A stretch of 64,000 bases of DNA from Micrasema longulum (lineage: Eukaryota; Arthropoda; Insecta; Trichoptera; Brachycentridae), in NCBI GenBank assembly GCA_022494885.1, contig JAGVSM010002739.1, positions 1 to 64,000 of the forward strand, read 5' to 3'. The notes below the pieces were generated by a model. It saw only the letters and a list, made by a program, of their open reading frames with translations. It was not told where the DNA came from and ran no database searches. The stretch's first letter is position 1, and every line of letters begins with the position of its first letter. Made by a program: the position numbers and the translations under genes. Positions 12,249 to 23,229 of the stretch are shown in pieces.

Positions 12249-12362
12249 TAAAGTGGCCACTTAAACCAGCCAATGGCAGGTCTTAAGCCCTGTAAATACC
12301 TAGACTTCCATATTCCCTTCTTGAAGGTATTCTCAATCCATGTTGTAATTTGTTAACATAAG
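12249..12362 (+). mobile_element. MITE-A copy (right arm)
   Basis: AAGTGGCCACTTAAACCAGC, CAATGGCAGGTCTTAAGCCC, ACCTAGACTTCCATATTCCC and CATGTTGTAATTTGTTAA follow the right arm of the reference element closely. The left arm is absent, so it is either a solo arm or a truncated copy. Confidence 0.75.
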
Positions 12363-12715
12363 AAACGAGTTAACATAATTGTATTTGTGCGATTACATCA
12401 TGTTTACCCGCACACAGGCAATGCCTATGTATGATTTTTTTTCCTTTTTTTATTATTATGTTTGCATGCTATGTAACGTAAGAAAAAAAACAATAAATAA
12501 AATAAATAACTGCATATAAATATGTATATAATATTTGTATGTTCATATGTATAGGTGTGTATATCCTTCACACGTGTTTATTTACCAAGTATTAAACTTT
12601 ACTCTCTAGAACGTATCTATTAGCTAACGGAGAAACTACGTACACATTTTTGAAATATTTTTTTGGATAATTGAAAGAAATAAAATAAAACAAATGAGCA
12701 TTGGCATAATAGTGA

Positions 12716-12832
12716 ATGTTATATGGCCACTTAAACCAGGCAATGACAGGTCAAAAGCCCTAGAAATGCCTAGATTTTTATAAACCTTTCCATATTCTCT
12801 ATCTCTGTTAAAATATCTATCAATAAAGTTTT
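12716..12832 (+). mobile_element. MITE-A copy (right arm)
   Basis: ATGGCCACTTAAACCAGGCA, ATGACAGGTCAAAAGCCCTA and CCATATTCTCTATCTCTGTT match the right arm of MITE-A, with an internal length change before the last block. It lies about 350 bp downstream of another right-arm copy in the same orientation. Confidence 0.7.
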
Positions 12833-13509
12833 TTTTTTTAGTTTTATATGTACGAGTATTGATAACTTTACAACACTATTTAAAAGAACAAAATAAACTG
12901 ATAATAATAATATTGATTGTAACCAAGCCATCAAACAATTTTGGTGTGCTCAAATTACTTCGCACAACAATTACAATATATTATCACGAATATCTGACAC
13001 CACATGTTTACCCTCGACCCTCAGGTTGTAAGACAGCAAAACTATGTTGGAAAATCGATATACTTTGGTTAAGGGTGATCACCTCCTTAGAAACCCAGCT
13101 ATAATCTGGCCAAATACGGCATTGCGATGCCACATAATGGTAATTGTATTATTTCATTTTACAATAGGTTGATTCGGGAACTATACAATAGAATGGAGAA
13201 AATGATAGATTTTATAAAGGAGAAACCTTTTAAAGAAAAGTGCTTAGTTTTCACGTTTATTATTTTAAATACTGAATTTATCGATCAGATTTGTAGGGTC
13301 GCTCCATAATCTATTTTAACAACTTTCAACCCAATTTGTATTTCAATATCCAGAATGTATTAAAATCATGAATTTACATGCAAAATTTATGCTTTGCACT
13401 TTGTATTGTATATGTAAGCATTTGATTGTCAAAATATACAGTTAACAAATAAGTATTGCGCATATTAAATAGAATGTAAATAAGTAGGTTTTCTTTAGGT
13501 TAATGATCA
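12833..13509. other. Stretch without recognised features
   Basis: Two open frames (12859-13104 and 13127-13309, plus) lie end to end but show no known motif and have no visible splice continuation. I regard them as chance frames, with low certainty. Confidence 0.3.
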
Positions 13510-13710
13510 ACATTATGTAATGTTATATTTTATTTTATTTTATTTATTTATTTATTTAATCCAGTATTAAATACAAATACATAGTTAACAAAAATGTTAA
13601 TACAATAGGTACGATACATTCAATATATGTTTATTTTTATTTATGGATGTAGCCACTCCACTGGCCCACAGGCACGTTCCGGAGTGTCAGTGTATTATTT
13701 GTTTTATACA
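13510..13710 (-). repeat. Probable LINE 3' tail
   Basis: A long (TTTAT)n/(TTTA)n tract at 13515-13560 is followed by AT-rich sequence and then a GC-richer block (GGATGTAGCCACTCCACTGG, CCACAGGCACGTTCCGGAGT). Read on the minus strand this gives a GC-richer body ending in an (ATAAA)n tail, the layout of a LINE 3' end. Coding remnants were not recognised. Confidence 0.35.
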
Positions 13711-14871
13711 TTATTGTACATAATTTCACATCAATTTTGTAAAAATTCAAAAAAAAAATAAAAACATACCTACATCAATAAAACGAAAAAGGATTCTCAA
13801 GAAACTAAAATTATATTCTTATATATGAAACGTATTCCTCAGCGTCCTGTCTAGTCTTTTTAGCAATTTACTTATGATATTTAAATTGTTGTTTTTTTAT
13901 GTGTACTTATATTGATAATTCATTTTAACCTTGTTAACAAATGTATCTGTTAACTGAATTACATCTTATTTTTTTTAATGTAATGTTTTTACTTCCTTGC
14001 GACTTTCTGGGAACTCATTGAATACTGTTAAGCCTTTTTTAGTCTCACCTTAGGAAGCCTCAAACCGCCTCTACTTCTCATTTTAGGTCTTCATTGATAT
14101 TAGCATAATTAATATGTGCGTTTACTGTTTTAAAAATAACAAACTTTAAATTTGAAAAAAAAAATACAAATGAATTACAAATTTTTATGCGTATAAAAAT
14201 AATATTCTAAAATATCATTTTATTTCATAACAAAATTATTACGTTTAAAGAAAATACATAACTTTGGAATTGAAAATTGAAGTCAATATTAATATAGTCA
14301 TTGGTATTATGACATGAGTAAATATAAGTCTTCTATTTAGAAAGGAGACAATGTCACAAAGTTTGATTTTATAATTCGTTTATTTTAGCAGAAAAAATAA
14401 ACGAATTATAAAAAGATACAACCTTATGAAAGAATTAATAATTTTAAACGTTAAAGATCAGATACTGGAAACGTTTTTTGCATCATTCCAACATAAGCAA
14501 TATTAGTGATTAATAAGTTGTTAATTTTATTCGGATAATTAAGTAAAATCTAAGGTATACAGTGATTGAAATCCCGAATAGAAAATTTTAAATCCCATGA
14601 GAAATAATCAGGAATCTACACAAAAACTCGCGAGAATGCCTTTTCTGTCATGCTCCATGCACCATATTTTATTAAAAAATCTTTTCACGATCCCAGATAA
14701 AACAAGTAAAATAATATTTTTAATGTTTTCCGACCACAACGAAGTAATTACATTTTTACTGAATTTCCATAAAGCTTTTGAAATATTTCGAAACGCTATA
14801 GTTGCCTGCGCGTCGAAATAATTATTAAAATATACTCATTTATTTTTCAGTTTGGAGAAATACTTTGATTT
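13711..14871. other. AT-rich stretch, no gene seen
   Basis: The 74-residue frame at 14597-14821 has no recognisable motif. No repeat was matched. Confidence 0.3.
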
Positions 14872-14914
14872 GGGCATTTTCAAACGAATGTCAATCATTC
14901 GTTTGAAAATGCCC
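14872..14914. repeat. Perfect 19-bp hairpin with 5-nt loop
   Basis: The arms GGGCATTTTCAAACGAATG (14872-14890) and CATTCGTTTGAAAATGCCC (14896-14914) are perfectly complementary around the loop TCAAT. The downstream AATAAGGCGAAACAATTGTC resembles terminal sequence of retroelements, but no family was matched. Perfect pairing in an otherwise decayed region suggests a recent insertion or a constrained structure. Confidence 0.7.
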
Positions 14915-15198
14915 TAATAAGGCGAAACAATTGTCACGAAGTTTTATTTTTATATGTTTATATTTGTAAAAATAAAATAAAGTATTCAGTAGACTCAAAT
15001 CAGTGTTTGATTTCTAATTATAAGTTTAAATATGGAGTTCTACAAAATAAACACCAAATCAATCAATAGTATAAAGAACGCTTAAATATTTAAACCCTAC
15101 TTATTACTTTTATATCATTTATAACAAAATTATATCTATAAAAACACTCAATAATAAACATCAGTCAAGCTTTATTTTTTTTATGAAATGCATTCTTG

Positions 15199-15355
15199 TC
15201 TTCAAGGATACATACATAGACAGGGTAAGATGACCAGATATTCAGGATGGGTAACAATTTATTCCATGTAATTCCGCATAGAAATAATGTTTTATCTTTG
15301 AGGATACATACACATACTGGGTAAGACGATCTGATATCCGGGATGGGTAAATTAA
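15199..15355 (+). repeat. Imperfect tandem duplication, period about 96 bp
   Basis: AGGATACATACATAGACAGG, then GTAAGATGACCAGATATTCAGG and ATGGGTAA, beginning at 15205, recur from 15301 as AGGATACATACACATACTGG, GTAAGACGATCTGATATCCGG and ATGGGTAA. The two units are diverged and non-coding. Confidence 0.6.
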
Positions 15356-15964
15356 AAAAAAAATAGTTACAAATTTACACATTTACACTTTACATAACGC
15401 ATGGGCCCAGTTTAATATGCTAACCACTACACAGAAAAAACGGGCAAGGTTCATTACGAATTAAAATTTTACAATTGTGTTTAAAAGGTAAATCAAATAA
15501 TGAACTTTCTCATTTGAAAAGTTTACCCTTGAAAACATTCTGGTTTAATAAAAATTTCAAAGCCTTGTAGAACTTTTTTAACAAATTATTTCAAAAGGGA
15601 AACACAAAACGTTTACATGTGCATTTTAAGCAGGTGGTTAATTACAAATATTATTACAATATAAAAGCAAAGACCCCGACGGATTTTGAAACTAAAACAT
15701 CTACAGCAATATTTTGAGTAGGTTATCAGTATTTTCGTTAACTTGTGTATGCACAATATATACATAAATTGATAAACTCCCTGGAGGGGTATTGCCGTTT
15801 TCAGAAACTAAAGTACATTCCTCTGTCCTCGCCATCGAGTTATTCGCTGCATACAAGATTATTTTATACTTTCTTCACCTTGAGTTTAGTGTCTGAATAT
15901 GGGCATTAAACTCATCACATGTCAACAAAGTTTTGTAAAGTTAAAATATTGATGATCAAACCAA

Positions 15965-16145
15965 CTGGCGAGATAAATCCTCCACGTCTTTGACTTGTTC
16001 GTCTACCACTCTGGAGGTCTTGGGTTTTATTCCATTAATTTAAAAGTTGTCTGAACTGCAATGTTTTATTGATCCTGGACTGGTACCTGAAGCGTAAGAC
16101 TGATCGTCTTATAACAGACAATCGAAACACGCAATGCCCTATGTA
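15965..16145 (+). repeat. tRNA-derived SINE, family S2 (diverged copy)
   Basis: It matches the body of the better copy at 20586-20840: a degenerate B-box (AGGTCTTGGGTTTTATTCC), then CCTGGACTGGTACCTGAAGC, GTAAGACTGATCGTCTTATA, ACAGACAATCGAAACACGCA and ATGCCCTATG. It is older and lacks the trinucleotide tail. Confidence 0.55.
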
Positions 16146-17816
16146 AAATCGATCATTCAAGTTTGTTGGTAAAAATTCTTGGTGGATATTCTTTGTAATT
16201 TATTATAGAAAAAAATGTAATAAAAGACCGTGATTCTGAAATCCACAAGTTCATGCATCTTTGAGACATCTTTGAGACCAGTTTCAATTTAGTATTACTC
16301 GTATTTCATTTTTGTATAAATCTAATACATAGCACTATTATTTTATATAAATAAACGATTATTCGGCCTGTTATGTGGCATGGACGTGACAATTCTGTCA
16401 AAAATGAAAGCAAATGACACAATAAAAATGAAGGATTTTATCTTATTGAATTCGTTTTTAAATCGTTACATTTTTATTTATGGCAGAAGCGCAGAAGCAA
16501 ATATTTGAAGAAATAAATAACAAGCGAATTCTAACGCTACTGAACATAACTGTAATCATTTAACCTGCCTCTATATTTACAATACCATTTGTTTTACAGG
16601 ATTCGATAAATAATCTCAGATATATAAAACAGATCTTCTCGGCCGCGGCCGTTTGGTAATTCTGATATCAAAATATTTACTCTAGAATAAATACGAGAAA
16701 TCAAACAGGTGCGAAGAGGCGCCGTCCTCGTTTTAATTTCAGCGTTCAATTTCAAACCCCCTGCGCTTAATTACGTAAAACTCTGTACCTAATTTAATTG
16801 CCAATTAAATTTGGTCTGTAAATTTGTGTTTTTGGTATATTATTTAATCTCATTCGAATGACGGTGTTATCCGATTTTGCAGTTTGTTTCCTAAGAATGC
16901 CAATCGAGTAGTCGTTGGGATGCGATGTGAGTATTATTTTCATTTATTTTCAGACTTCTACAGGTTCAATTAGAATTTTCATTATAATCTTAATCACTGT
17001 TTTATGAAACACAAATAGTATACCATAAAAGTTATCGTACATAAATAATTCTAAAACTTTTTAGTACCGACATTTCGTATGTTTGCATGCCTAGTGATGG
17101 GTCGATAAATTACTGTTAAAGCGATAAGTTAAAACAGTTATTTTTAATAATATATGATTTCTCACAAGTATTCGAAACTTATTCAAATAAGGTGTACAGT
17201 AAATTCTTTTTTTTTCTTATTTATATGTATTTTGACACAATCTTAGGAACCGTTTTTTTTTTTGTTTTGTTAAAAAAATATTATTACTACTGGAAATGTA
17301 TGATTGAATACCGATGATTTTAAAGTGTCATTTTCAAGCAAAATACATAATAATTTTGCGCTTTTTTATATGTAAACTATGTGTTTCTTTTTAAGTATAA
17401 TTTGTGTAGGTCCTAAGTACACCTGCTTAACGTACACGTGTCATTATCTACATACACTCACACAATTTCAATTTTATTCCGATTATCTGTATTAATATTG
17501 AACGAAGAGATACGAGAGTCTCATCCTGCCACATATCTAATATAATCCATTGTAATCGCAAACCGTTCCGAAACATTTACATAACAGACTTCCTAATATT
17601 ATCTTCATTTCATTCATTAATGTTTATCGTTCAAATAAGCATACTGAAACCAGTTTTAATACTATTCAAACTATTGATCCCAAATACCAAAACGTCTCGC
17701 TTAATATCTTATATATTATTATTCTAAAAATGATTGATTGTGTCTGTCATGAACGGGCCCGTTTCGCACGTATCGTGTTAATCCACACGGTCCGGTAAAA
17801 TTAGGGTGGATGGATG
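16146..17816. other. AT-rich stretch with one GC-rich patch
   Basis: No gene recognised. A short GC-rich patch near 16635-16760 includes the 12-base palindrome CGGCCGCGGCCG and GGCGCCGTCCTCG. It may mark a regulatory element or an old insertion. No open frame there shows a motif. Confidence 0.3.
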
Positions 17817-17970
17817 GATGACAGTTCAGACGCTTGACTCACAAACGGTAGGTTCCGGGTTCGATTCCCGGTGAGAATCCGAAAATTCAAAATACGATTT
17901 TTCTCAACCCTGGGTATTTTGTACTACAATTCACCATTGTAATTGGGCCTCCTGGCCTATTGTGGTATAT
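17811..17970 (+). repeat. tRNA-derived SINE, family S1
   Basis: A tRNA-like head contains GACGCTTGACTCACAAACGG and a perfect B-box GGGTTCGATTCCC at 17857-17869. The body continues TTTTTCTCAACCCTGGGTAT and ends TAATTGGGCCTCCTGGCCTA, TTGTGGTATATT. Other copies lie at 18252-18328, 34838-35003 and 49258-49340. The internal RNA polymerase III promoter with a non-tRNA body is diagnostic of a SINE rather than a tRNA gene. Confidence 0.8.
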
Positions 17971-18251
17971 TAAAATAAAAAATAAAAACAAATCAACAAT
18001 AAACAGATGGCAGAAAAATACATTTTCTGAGCAAACAGAAAAACGTGAGTGTTTGGTTTATTCATTAATAAGTGAATTGCCAATTTTGGGGACGAATAAA
18101 TATTAAAATAAATTCCAAGAAAAAAATTTAAATGTCTAAAAATCGGAAGAATTTTGGTAGAATTCGGTAGATCTCTCACAAAATCGGTAGATCTCGGAAG
18201 GATCGGGTTGGTGCCCCATCGATTGTTCGGTTTTTTTTTTAAATATTTTTT

Positions 18252-18328
18252 GTGTTCTCACTAGGAATCGAACCCGGAACCATCCGTGGGTGAGTCAAGC
18301 GCGTTAATCACTACATCACGGAGGCCAC
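18252..18328 (-). repeat. SINE S1, head only
   Basis: On the minus strand the tRNA-like head is clear: GGTGGCCTCCGTGATGTAGT, GATTAACGCGCTTGACTCACC and GGTTCCGGGTTCGATTCCTA. The S1 body and its GGGCCTCCTGGCC end are missing. Confidence 0.7.
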
Positions 18329-18519
18329 CCGGATATTTAATATGTTATAGCTGTGTGGTTTTGGTAGCGTTATTCTGGGTGACTGGTTATCCGTTTTTAT
18401 ATTTATTTTTCAAATAAATATTTGTTTTCCTACGATTAACCCAAATATTTAAATTTTTGAGGTCCATTTTTAACGAGTTGTAAATAACTCACTATTAGAA
18501 AATGGGAACAAAGTTGTGG

Positions 18520-18605
18520 TACCGTGGGGTGCAAAGCTCGGTACTATGATCTATGGGTCTGCAACACTAGCCACTGGACCACAACCCGGTTATTTTTTTT
18601 AATTT
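18520..18605 (-). repeat. Possible degenerate tRNA-like SINE head
   Basis: The minus strand reads AACCGGGTTGTGGTCCAGTG, GCTAGTGTTGCAGACCCATA. TGGTCCAGTGGCTAG fits a tRNA A-box, but the B-box is not clear and the family is unassigned. Confidence 0.35.
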
Positions 18606-20585
18606 AGATTGCTCCTAACAGCAAAAAATAAATTGTGGGGCTCAAAGGGGTACAATTTCAGTGTCTGTAATTCTAATTGATGAACTGAGCGATTAACTGA
18701 GGGCCGCAGGGCCAATAAAGCGAGGCCCGAAATGCCAAAGTTCCTAGTATGTAACAATTGGCGATAGCCGACTGTTGCCTGTTAATGAATATAAATTATT
18801 GTTGTAATATAATATATATATGTACAAAGTAATAAAGCACTTTATGCCCACTAACAAACAGCTGTGAAAAAATCTGTCAGTAAAAATTTTGACTAACTTA
18901 TACCAGTCTGTTTTAGGTTGATTGAAATGTATTATTTTCAACAATAAGCCCGCCAATATAAGTACATATTTATTGTATAAGAAAAATAAATAAATTTAGT
19001 TACATTTTAATAAATAAATACGTATGATCAAATTTAACGTTTATATTTATTTATTTGGAGTTTTTTTACTAATATAATAGGCAGTATACAAAATCGACCA
19101 ATCAAAAGAGAAAAAAAACCTTGCAATATAATAAACAATAAAAATCATACGATTGGAATTAAAACTCCGTCCAAGTACAAAGAATATTAGTTTTTAATTA
19201 TTCTTAAGCACAAAAAATTCATTATCTTGAAGCAGTATTTTTTTTATATAAAAAACTTACAATAATAAATAATATATCCATATTTTTTTAAACTGGCTTC
19301 AAATAAGCTATATAAAATAATTAATTAATTAAATAAAAAAAGAATAATAAAATGCATTTTCCCAATTTATTACACGAAAATATCGTAGTCAAAGTTTTTG
19401 TGTAATTATCTTGCTTAGTCATAAAATATAGTAACTGCTATTAAGCACATTGAAAAATAAATCAAAAGAAATTTTTTTAAAGTATTTCAGAGAAGACTGA
19501 ACATGTTTTTTTTTAAATAAAAGAAGTGAAGTACGTAATTTTTTTCAATATTTTGAAAATAAATAAAAACAAAATACGCAAAAAAAACAGTCAATAATTT
19601 GAAATTATAATATATTATGTATCAACATACATTGATGAAATGAAAATTAATAATAAAACAATGTTTAATTGATGATCTTACCTACGTCAATAACTTTTCT
19701 GTTAGAAACAAAACTTGTTATCACTTGGGAACATTTTTGCACTTTCTGTACATTTATTAATCCAGGCGAACTTTACATACAACAATAATCACTTCCTATA
19801 TGTATTAGAACAGGTGACGCTGCTAAATGCTTTGTTTGATAATAAAAATTGGCACAACAGTTAATTTACACGTCGCGTTTTTCACAAAACGAATTTTATT
19901 TGAAAATGATTTAACTGAATTAAAACACGCGTACGGTTCAGTATGCTTTGTTATTTTCGTGATAAAATCCCATTGAAAACGGTATTTGCTTTGCAGCGCC
20001 CGCCGCGTCCTCTCTATCTGACGACAGAACAAACACTGGTCGTAGCTCCGTAGCACAAGAGTTTCGTAGCTTGTTGTACGGTGTAGATATGTATACTGAT
20101 CTACTATGAAACCTTATGGCTTGGATATAAAGTTAGTACCTAGCTGATTCACCTTACGAGTTTTCTTCTACCGACGCTTCAAGGTAGTTTTCCACAAAAA
20201 AATGTAGTTTTGAGGTTCCGTCCGGATTTGAAGACTGTAATAACATAAATCTAAGCACGCAAACTCCTGGGAATGAATCACAACTTAATTTCTACGCTTC
20301 TGGGTATGTGATGGTACACATTTCAATATTTACAATGAACCAAAACTATCTAACCATCATAGAAATTAATGTAATGCTAAACTTTTTATAAAGTTCGATA
20401 GTTAAAGTGAAATGAAAAATACTATTGTAATCAATAATATTTTTTCAATCATTAATCTTTTAATAGCATGATGTGTAATTGGTTACTACTTTGGAATTAA
20501 GTTTTTTTCGTAAAAAAAGTATAAAGTATATTTAACTAAATTCAAATAGAAAAAATCTGGGAATGGAAAATCGAGTGGAAAAAAG
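18606..20585. other. AT-rich stretch, no gene seen
   Basis: No coding evidence. A GC-richer patch at 19985-20060 (CAGCGCCCGCCGCGTCCTCT) lies in a 77-residue minus-strand frame without recognised motifs. It could be a promoter or an exon fragment, but nothing in the sequence supports a specific call. Confidence 0.3.
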
Positions 20586-20840
20586 TCAGCCTCGTAGTGT
20601 AGTAGTTGGCGCGTTTGCCTACCATGCTTGGGTTCTGGATTCGATTCCCGGTAGGGTCAAAAATTTGTTTGTAAGGTGGTTTTCAATGAAATATTTCATA
20701 GTCCCTGAACTAGCATCTAAAGCGTAGATTGATCACCTTACCTTTCTGTAACAGGTGATCAAGATACACTGCATTTTATTTAACAATGCAGTGCCCTATG
20801 CACCACAGGGTGCGGATAGGGGTTTGATGATGATGATGAT
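20586..20840 (+). repeat. tRNA-derived SINE, family S2, with (GAT)n tail
   Basis: The A-box region is CGTAGTGTAGTAGTTGGCGC and the B-box is GGATTCGATTCCC at 20637-20649. The body carries AGTCCCTGAACTAGCATCTA, GCGTAGATTGATCACCTTAC and TGCCCTATGCACCACAGGGT. It ends in a GATGATGATGATGATGA tail at about 20826-20842. Other copies are at 15965-16145 (plus) and 60702-60940 (minus). Confidence 0.8.
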
Positions 20841-20879
20841 GACTTAGCGTCAGTTAAAAAAACAAAGAAACAAATATAT

Positions 20880-21240
20880 GCAATCTTATTCGAAATCGTG
20901 CCAATACAATAGTAGCACAACGTTCTAATCACTACACTGTGTGTCTTGATAGTTAAGGAACTTTGCGTCAGAGCAAAATCTTTAAATCCGTAAAAGCGCT
21001 TATAGTGGGTTGTTATTTCCAACTGATTTCATGAAATAAAATTATTTTAACATACCTCAATGGAGTTTAGTTTTGTAACTCGTGAGCTCGTGACAGTGCA
21101 AAGGTAGGACAATATGCTAATCACTGCACTATGTGTCTTGCTAGTAAAGGAGCTTAAATAAAATCTATAAAACATAAAACAGTCGTAATAGCTTGTTGAC
21201 CCAACCGATTTTTCAAAATAATAATAAACATTTTCATTAA
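20880..21240 (-). repeat. Two tandem copies of a SINE-like repeat (S3)
   Basis: Two units of roughly 180 bp (about 20880-21060 and 21067-21240) share the order CTAATCACTRCACTRTGTGT, CTTG.TAGT.AAGGA.CTT, AAAATCT.TAAA and a GTTG.....CCAAC/CCAACTGAT block. On the minus strand the shared part gives a tRNA-like A-box (TAGTGATTAG) and, in the first unit, a GATTTCGAATAAG sequence at B-box distance. Both units are diverged. Confidence 0.55.
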
Positions 21241-21256
21241 TACTACAAGTAATGTG

Positions 21257-21861
21257 CACTAGGGTGAGCCGATAATTTTTATTCAGAATTTTGAAATGAG
21301 AGGAGTCTAAAAAGTTGCCTTTTGGCTTACTCGGAATGCAAAAAATATCAAAAAAATTATTGAAGTTTTCGAAAAAATATTTTTTTGCGCTAAACCGGCT
21401 GTTATTTCGTATTTAAGGAAGAAAATCAGTCCAATTAAATTTTATAATGATCATTAAACCTTATTAAATAAGCACTTAAGGGCGTGAGTTGCACTTTGTT
21501 TTGTAATAAATGGGTAGCATTGTTTTAATGAGCCATTGTTTTCGTCAATATTTCGGCACTTAACGGAAGCAGTTCCGCGGAGTGTAAACTTTTTGCATTT
21601 GGGTAGTTTTAAAACGTGTTCAATTTTGTAATGTGATTAAGTTATATCTTTACTAACAAGAAAATAATTTTATCAATATGGATAATTAACAAAATATTCA
21701 GACAGGTTTTAACTTCAAACCTCGGTTGAGGGCCAAAAGTAGTATGGAATTTTTTTTTCATTAATTTTTACGTTCAATTTGATATAAAATGCGATTTTTT
21801 AGACCCCTTTCACTTTGATGTCCAAAAAAAAAACTTCATACATTATCGGCCCACTCTTGTG
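21257..21861. mobile_element. 605-bp MITE with inverted termini
   Basis: The left end CACTAGGGTGAGCCGATAAT (21257-21276) is the inverse of the right end ATTATCGGCCCACTCTTGTG (21842-21861) at 17 of 20 positions. Inversion continues more weakly inward, GAGTCTAAAAAGTTGC against GCGATTTTTTAGACCCC. No long open frame is present. A CACTAGGGTG start resembles hAT ends, but the flanking 8-mers agree only in part. Confidence 0.6.
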
Positions 21862-22139
21862 TACATTGTGTTACATACTATAAAATAAATATAAACATGG
21901 CTTAATAGCGATCCCTTTACCACTGGAAATTTCTTACAGTCTAACCAAAAAACATACCCGTGTGTTATTGATTTGTAAAAACTTTTAAAATCTAGGAAAT
22001 ATTTACTGTAAAAATATTATATTAATGAGCAGCAAATAGATGAAGTTTTGTTAGGAGCACAACACTTAAAAAGGCAAAAAAAAATTGTACCTTGGAAGCA
22101 GGATCATCTGGAATGGTAGAACAAAAAGAGAAGTTGACT

Positions 22140-22660
22140 GAAGGATACATCGAGCAAGATTTTCGAGTCAAACAACATTGACCTAAAGCTCCGCAAGCAA
22201 GTTGCCAAGACACATGTATATAGCAAATTGATGTACGGCTGTGAGATATGGTGCCTTACTGAAAGAGATAAAAAAAGGCCAGAGGCCTTTGAGATGTGGT
22301 ACTACATAAGAATATTAGGAATTTCCTGGAGAGATCACATCACTAATGACGAATTTCTCAGTAAAATCGAAGAAGGGGGAACCTAATCAAAACCATCTCA
22401 GAGAGGCGAGCCCGATATATCGGTCACATTATGCATCATGAGTATATGTCTCCTGCATGACTAAATAGAAGGAATGGCTGAGGGAGCAAATCACAGAGGG
22501 CGCCCGACAGGATTATTAGTAACAAATGTGCGAGGACTTGAATTGATGAACATACTAAGATCTCAAACTGCTGAGAATAGAGCGCACGAGATGCAGGACT
22601 TTTCTGCAAACCAATCCCCAGGATTGAGACTGCGAAGAAGTAGACCTGGGCAGTAATGAA
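22140..22660 (+). pseudogene. LINE ORF2 C-terminal relic (endonuclease-reverse transcriptase, RTE-like)
   Basis: Plus-strand translation gives NNIDLKLRKQVAKTHVYSKL, MYGCEIWCLTERDKKRPEAF, EMWYYIRILGISWRDHITND and EFLSKI. After a frameshift RARYIGHIM-like and GRPTGLL pieces follow. The series 'LKxRxxxxxVxSxLxYGxExWxLTE', 'RxEAFEMWxYRRxLxISWxDxxTNxE' and 'YxGHIMR' is characteristic of the C-terminus of insect endonuclease-reverse transcriptase LINEs. The relic at 48425-48763 belongs to the same group and overlaps the same protein segment. In-frame stops make it inactive. Confidence 0.75.
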
Positions 22661-23229
22661 GAAGTTCGGTGGCTTTTTTTATTTATTTTTCATTGGTAAT
22701 AGACTATTTAACTAAGCCAATTTTTTTTAAATTTTATATATCGTATTATCAGCGCTTTGGTTTTTAAATTTTTGTGTTTCTTAGATTACTCCGCATGCCA
22801 CGTCAGAGGTTTTCTTCCTCTTACTCTCGGTCGGTTCTGCCAATTGTTCTATTGAGAGTAAGTAAACCAAATATCTTTCACAGCTCTCTTATCATTGGTT
22901 AATTCATATGAACTAGTGACGTCGTTCAAAGTAATTCGTTTTTGTTAAAATATTTTTTATTATTTTGATCGTACATTTTCTACAAACTTTGATATAGAAT
23001 TTAATGCTTTTACTTTTACCAAGGGCAACGAAAAAAAATTGTATTCAATTTCCCTTATGGCTGAAGTTCCTTATTCAAAACGCTTACTTCATCGGTACAT
23101 ACTGAGACGGTATATTTAATTTTCCTAATACCTGTGTACCTTCCTTGGTATACCGAATTTCGATCTAGCGACATGTCGATACGCGTTTTCATTACGTCAT
23201 CTCAGACGTAATATGATTGGATTCAACCA
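22661..23229. other. Flank between LINE relic and Penelope-like element
   Basis: No coding evidence. A short palindrome ATTACGTC...GACGTAAT occurs at 23191-23212. Part of this stretch may be the 3' end of the neighbouring Penelope-like element, whose outer boundary I could not fix. Confidence 0.3.

Noticed and set aside
14914..14935. CTAATAA...GAAAC...GTC as a hammerhead ribozyme
   Set aside because: Two core guanines are changed and there is no room for stem II between CTAATAA and GAAAC.
17857..17869. True tRNA gene based on the perfect B-box
   Set aside because: No cloverleaf can be closed and the body is shared with other dispersed copies, so it is a SINE.
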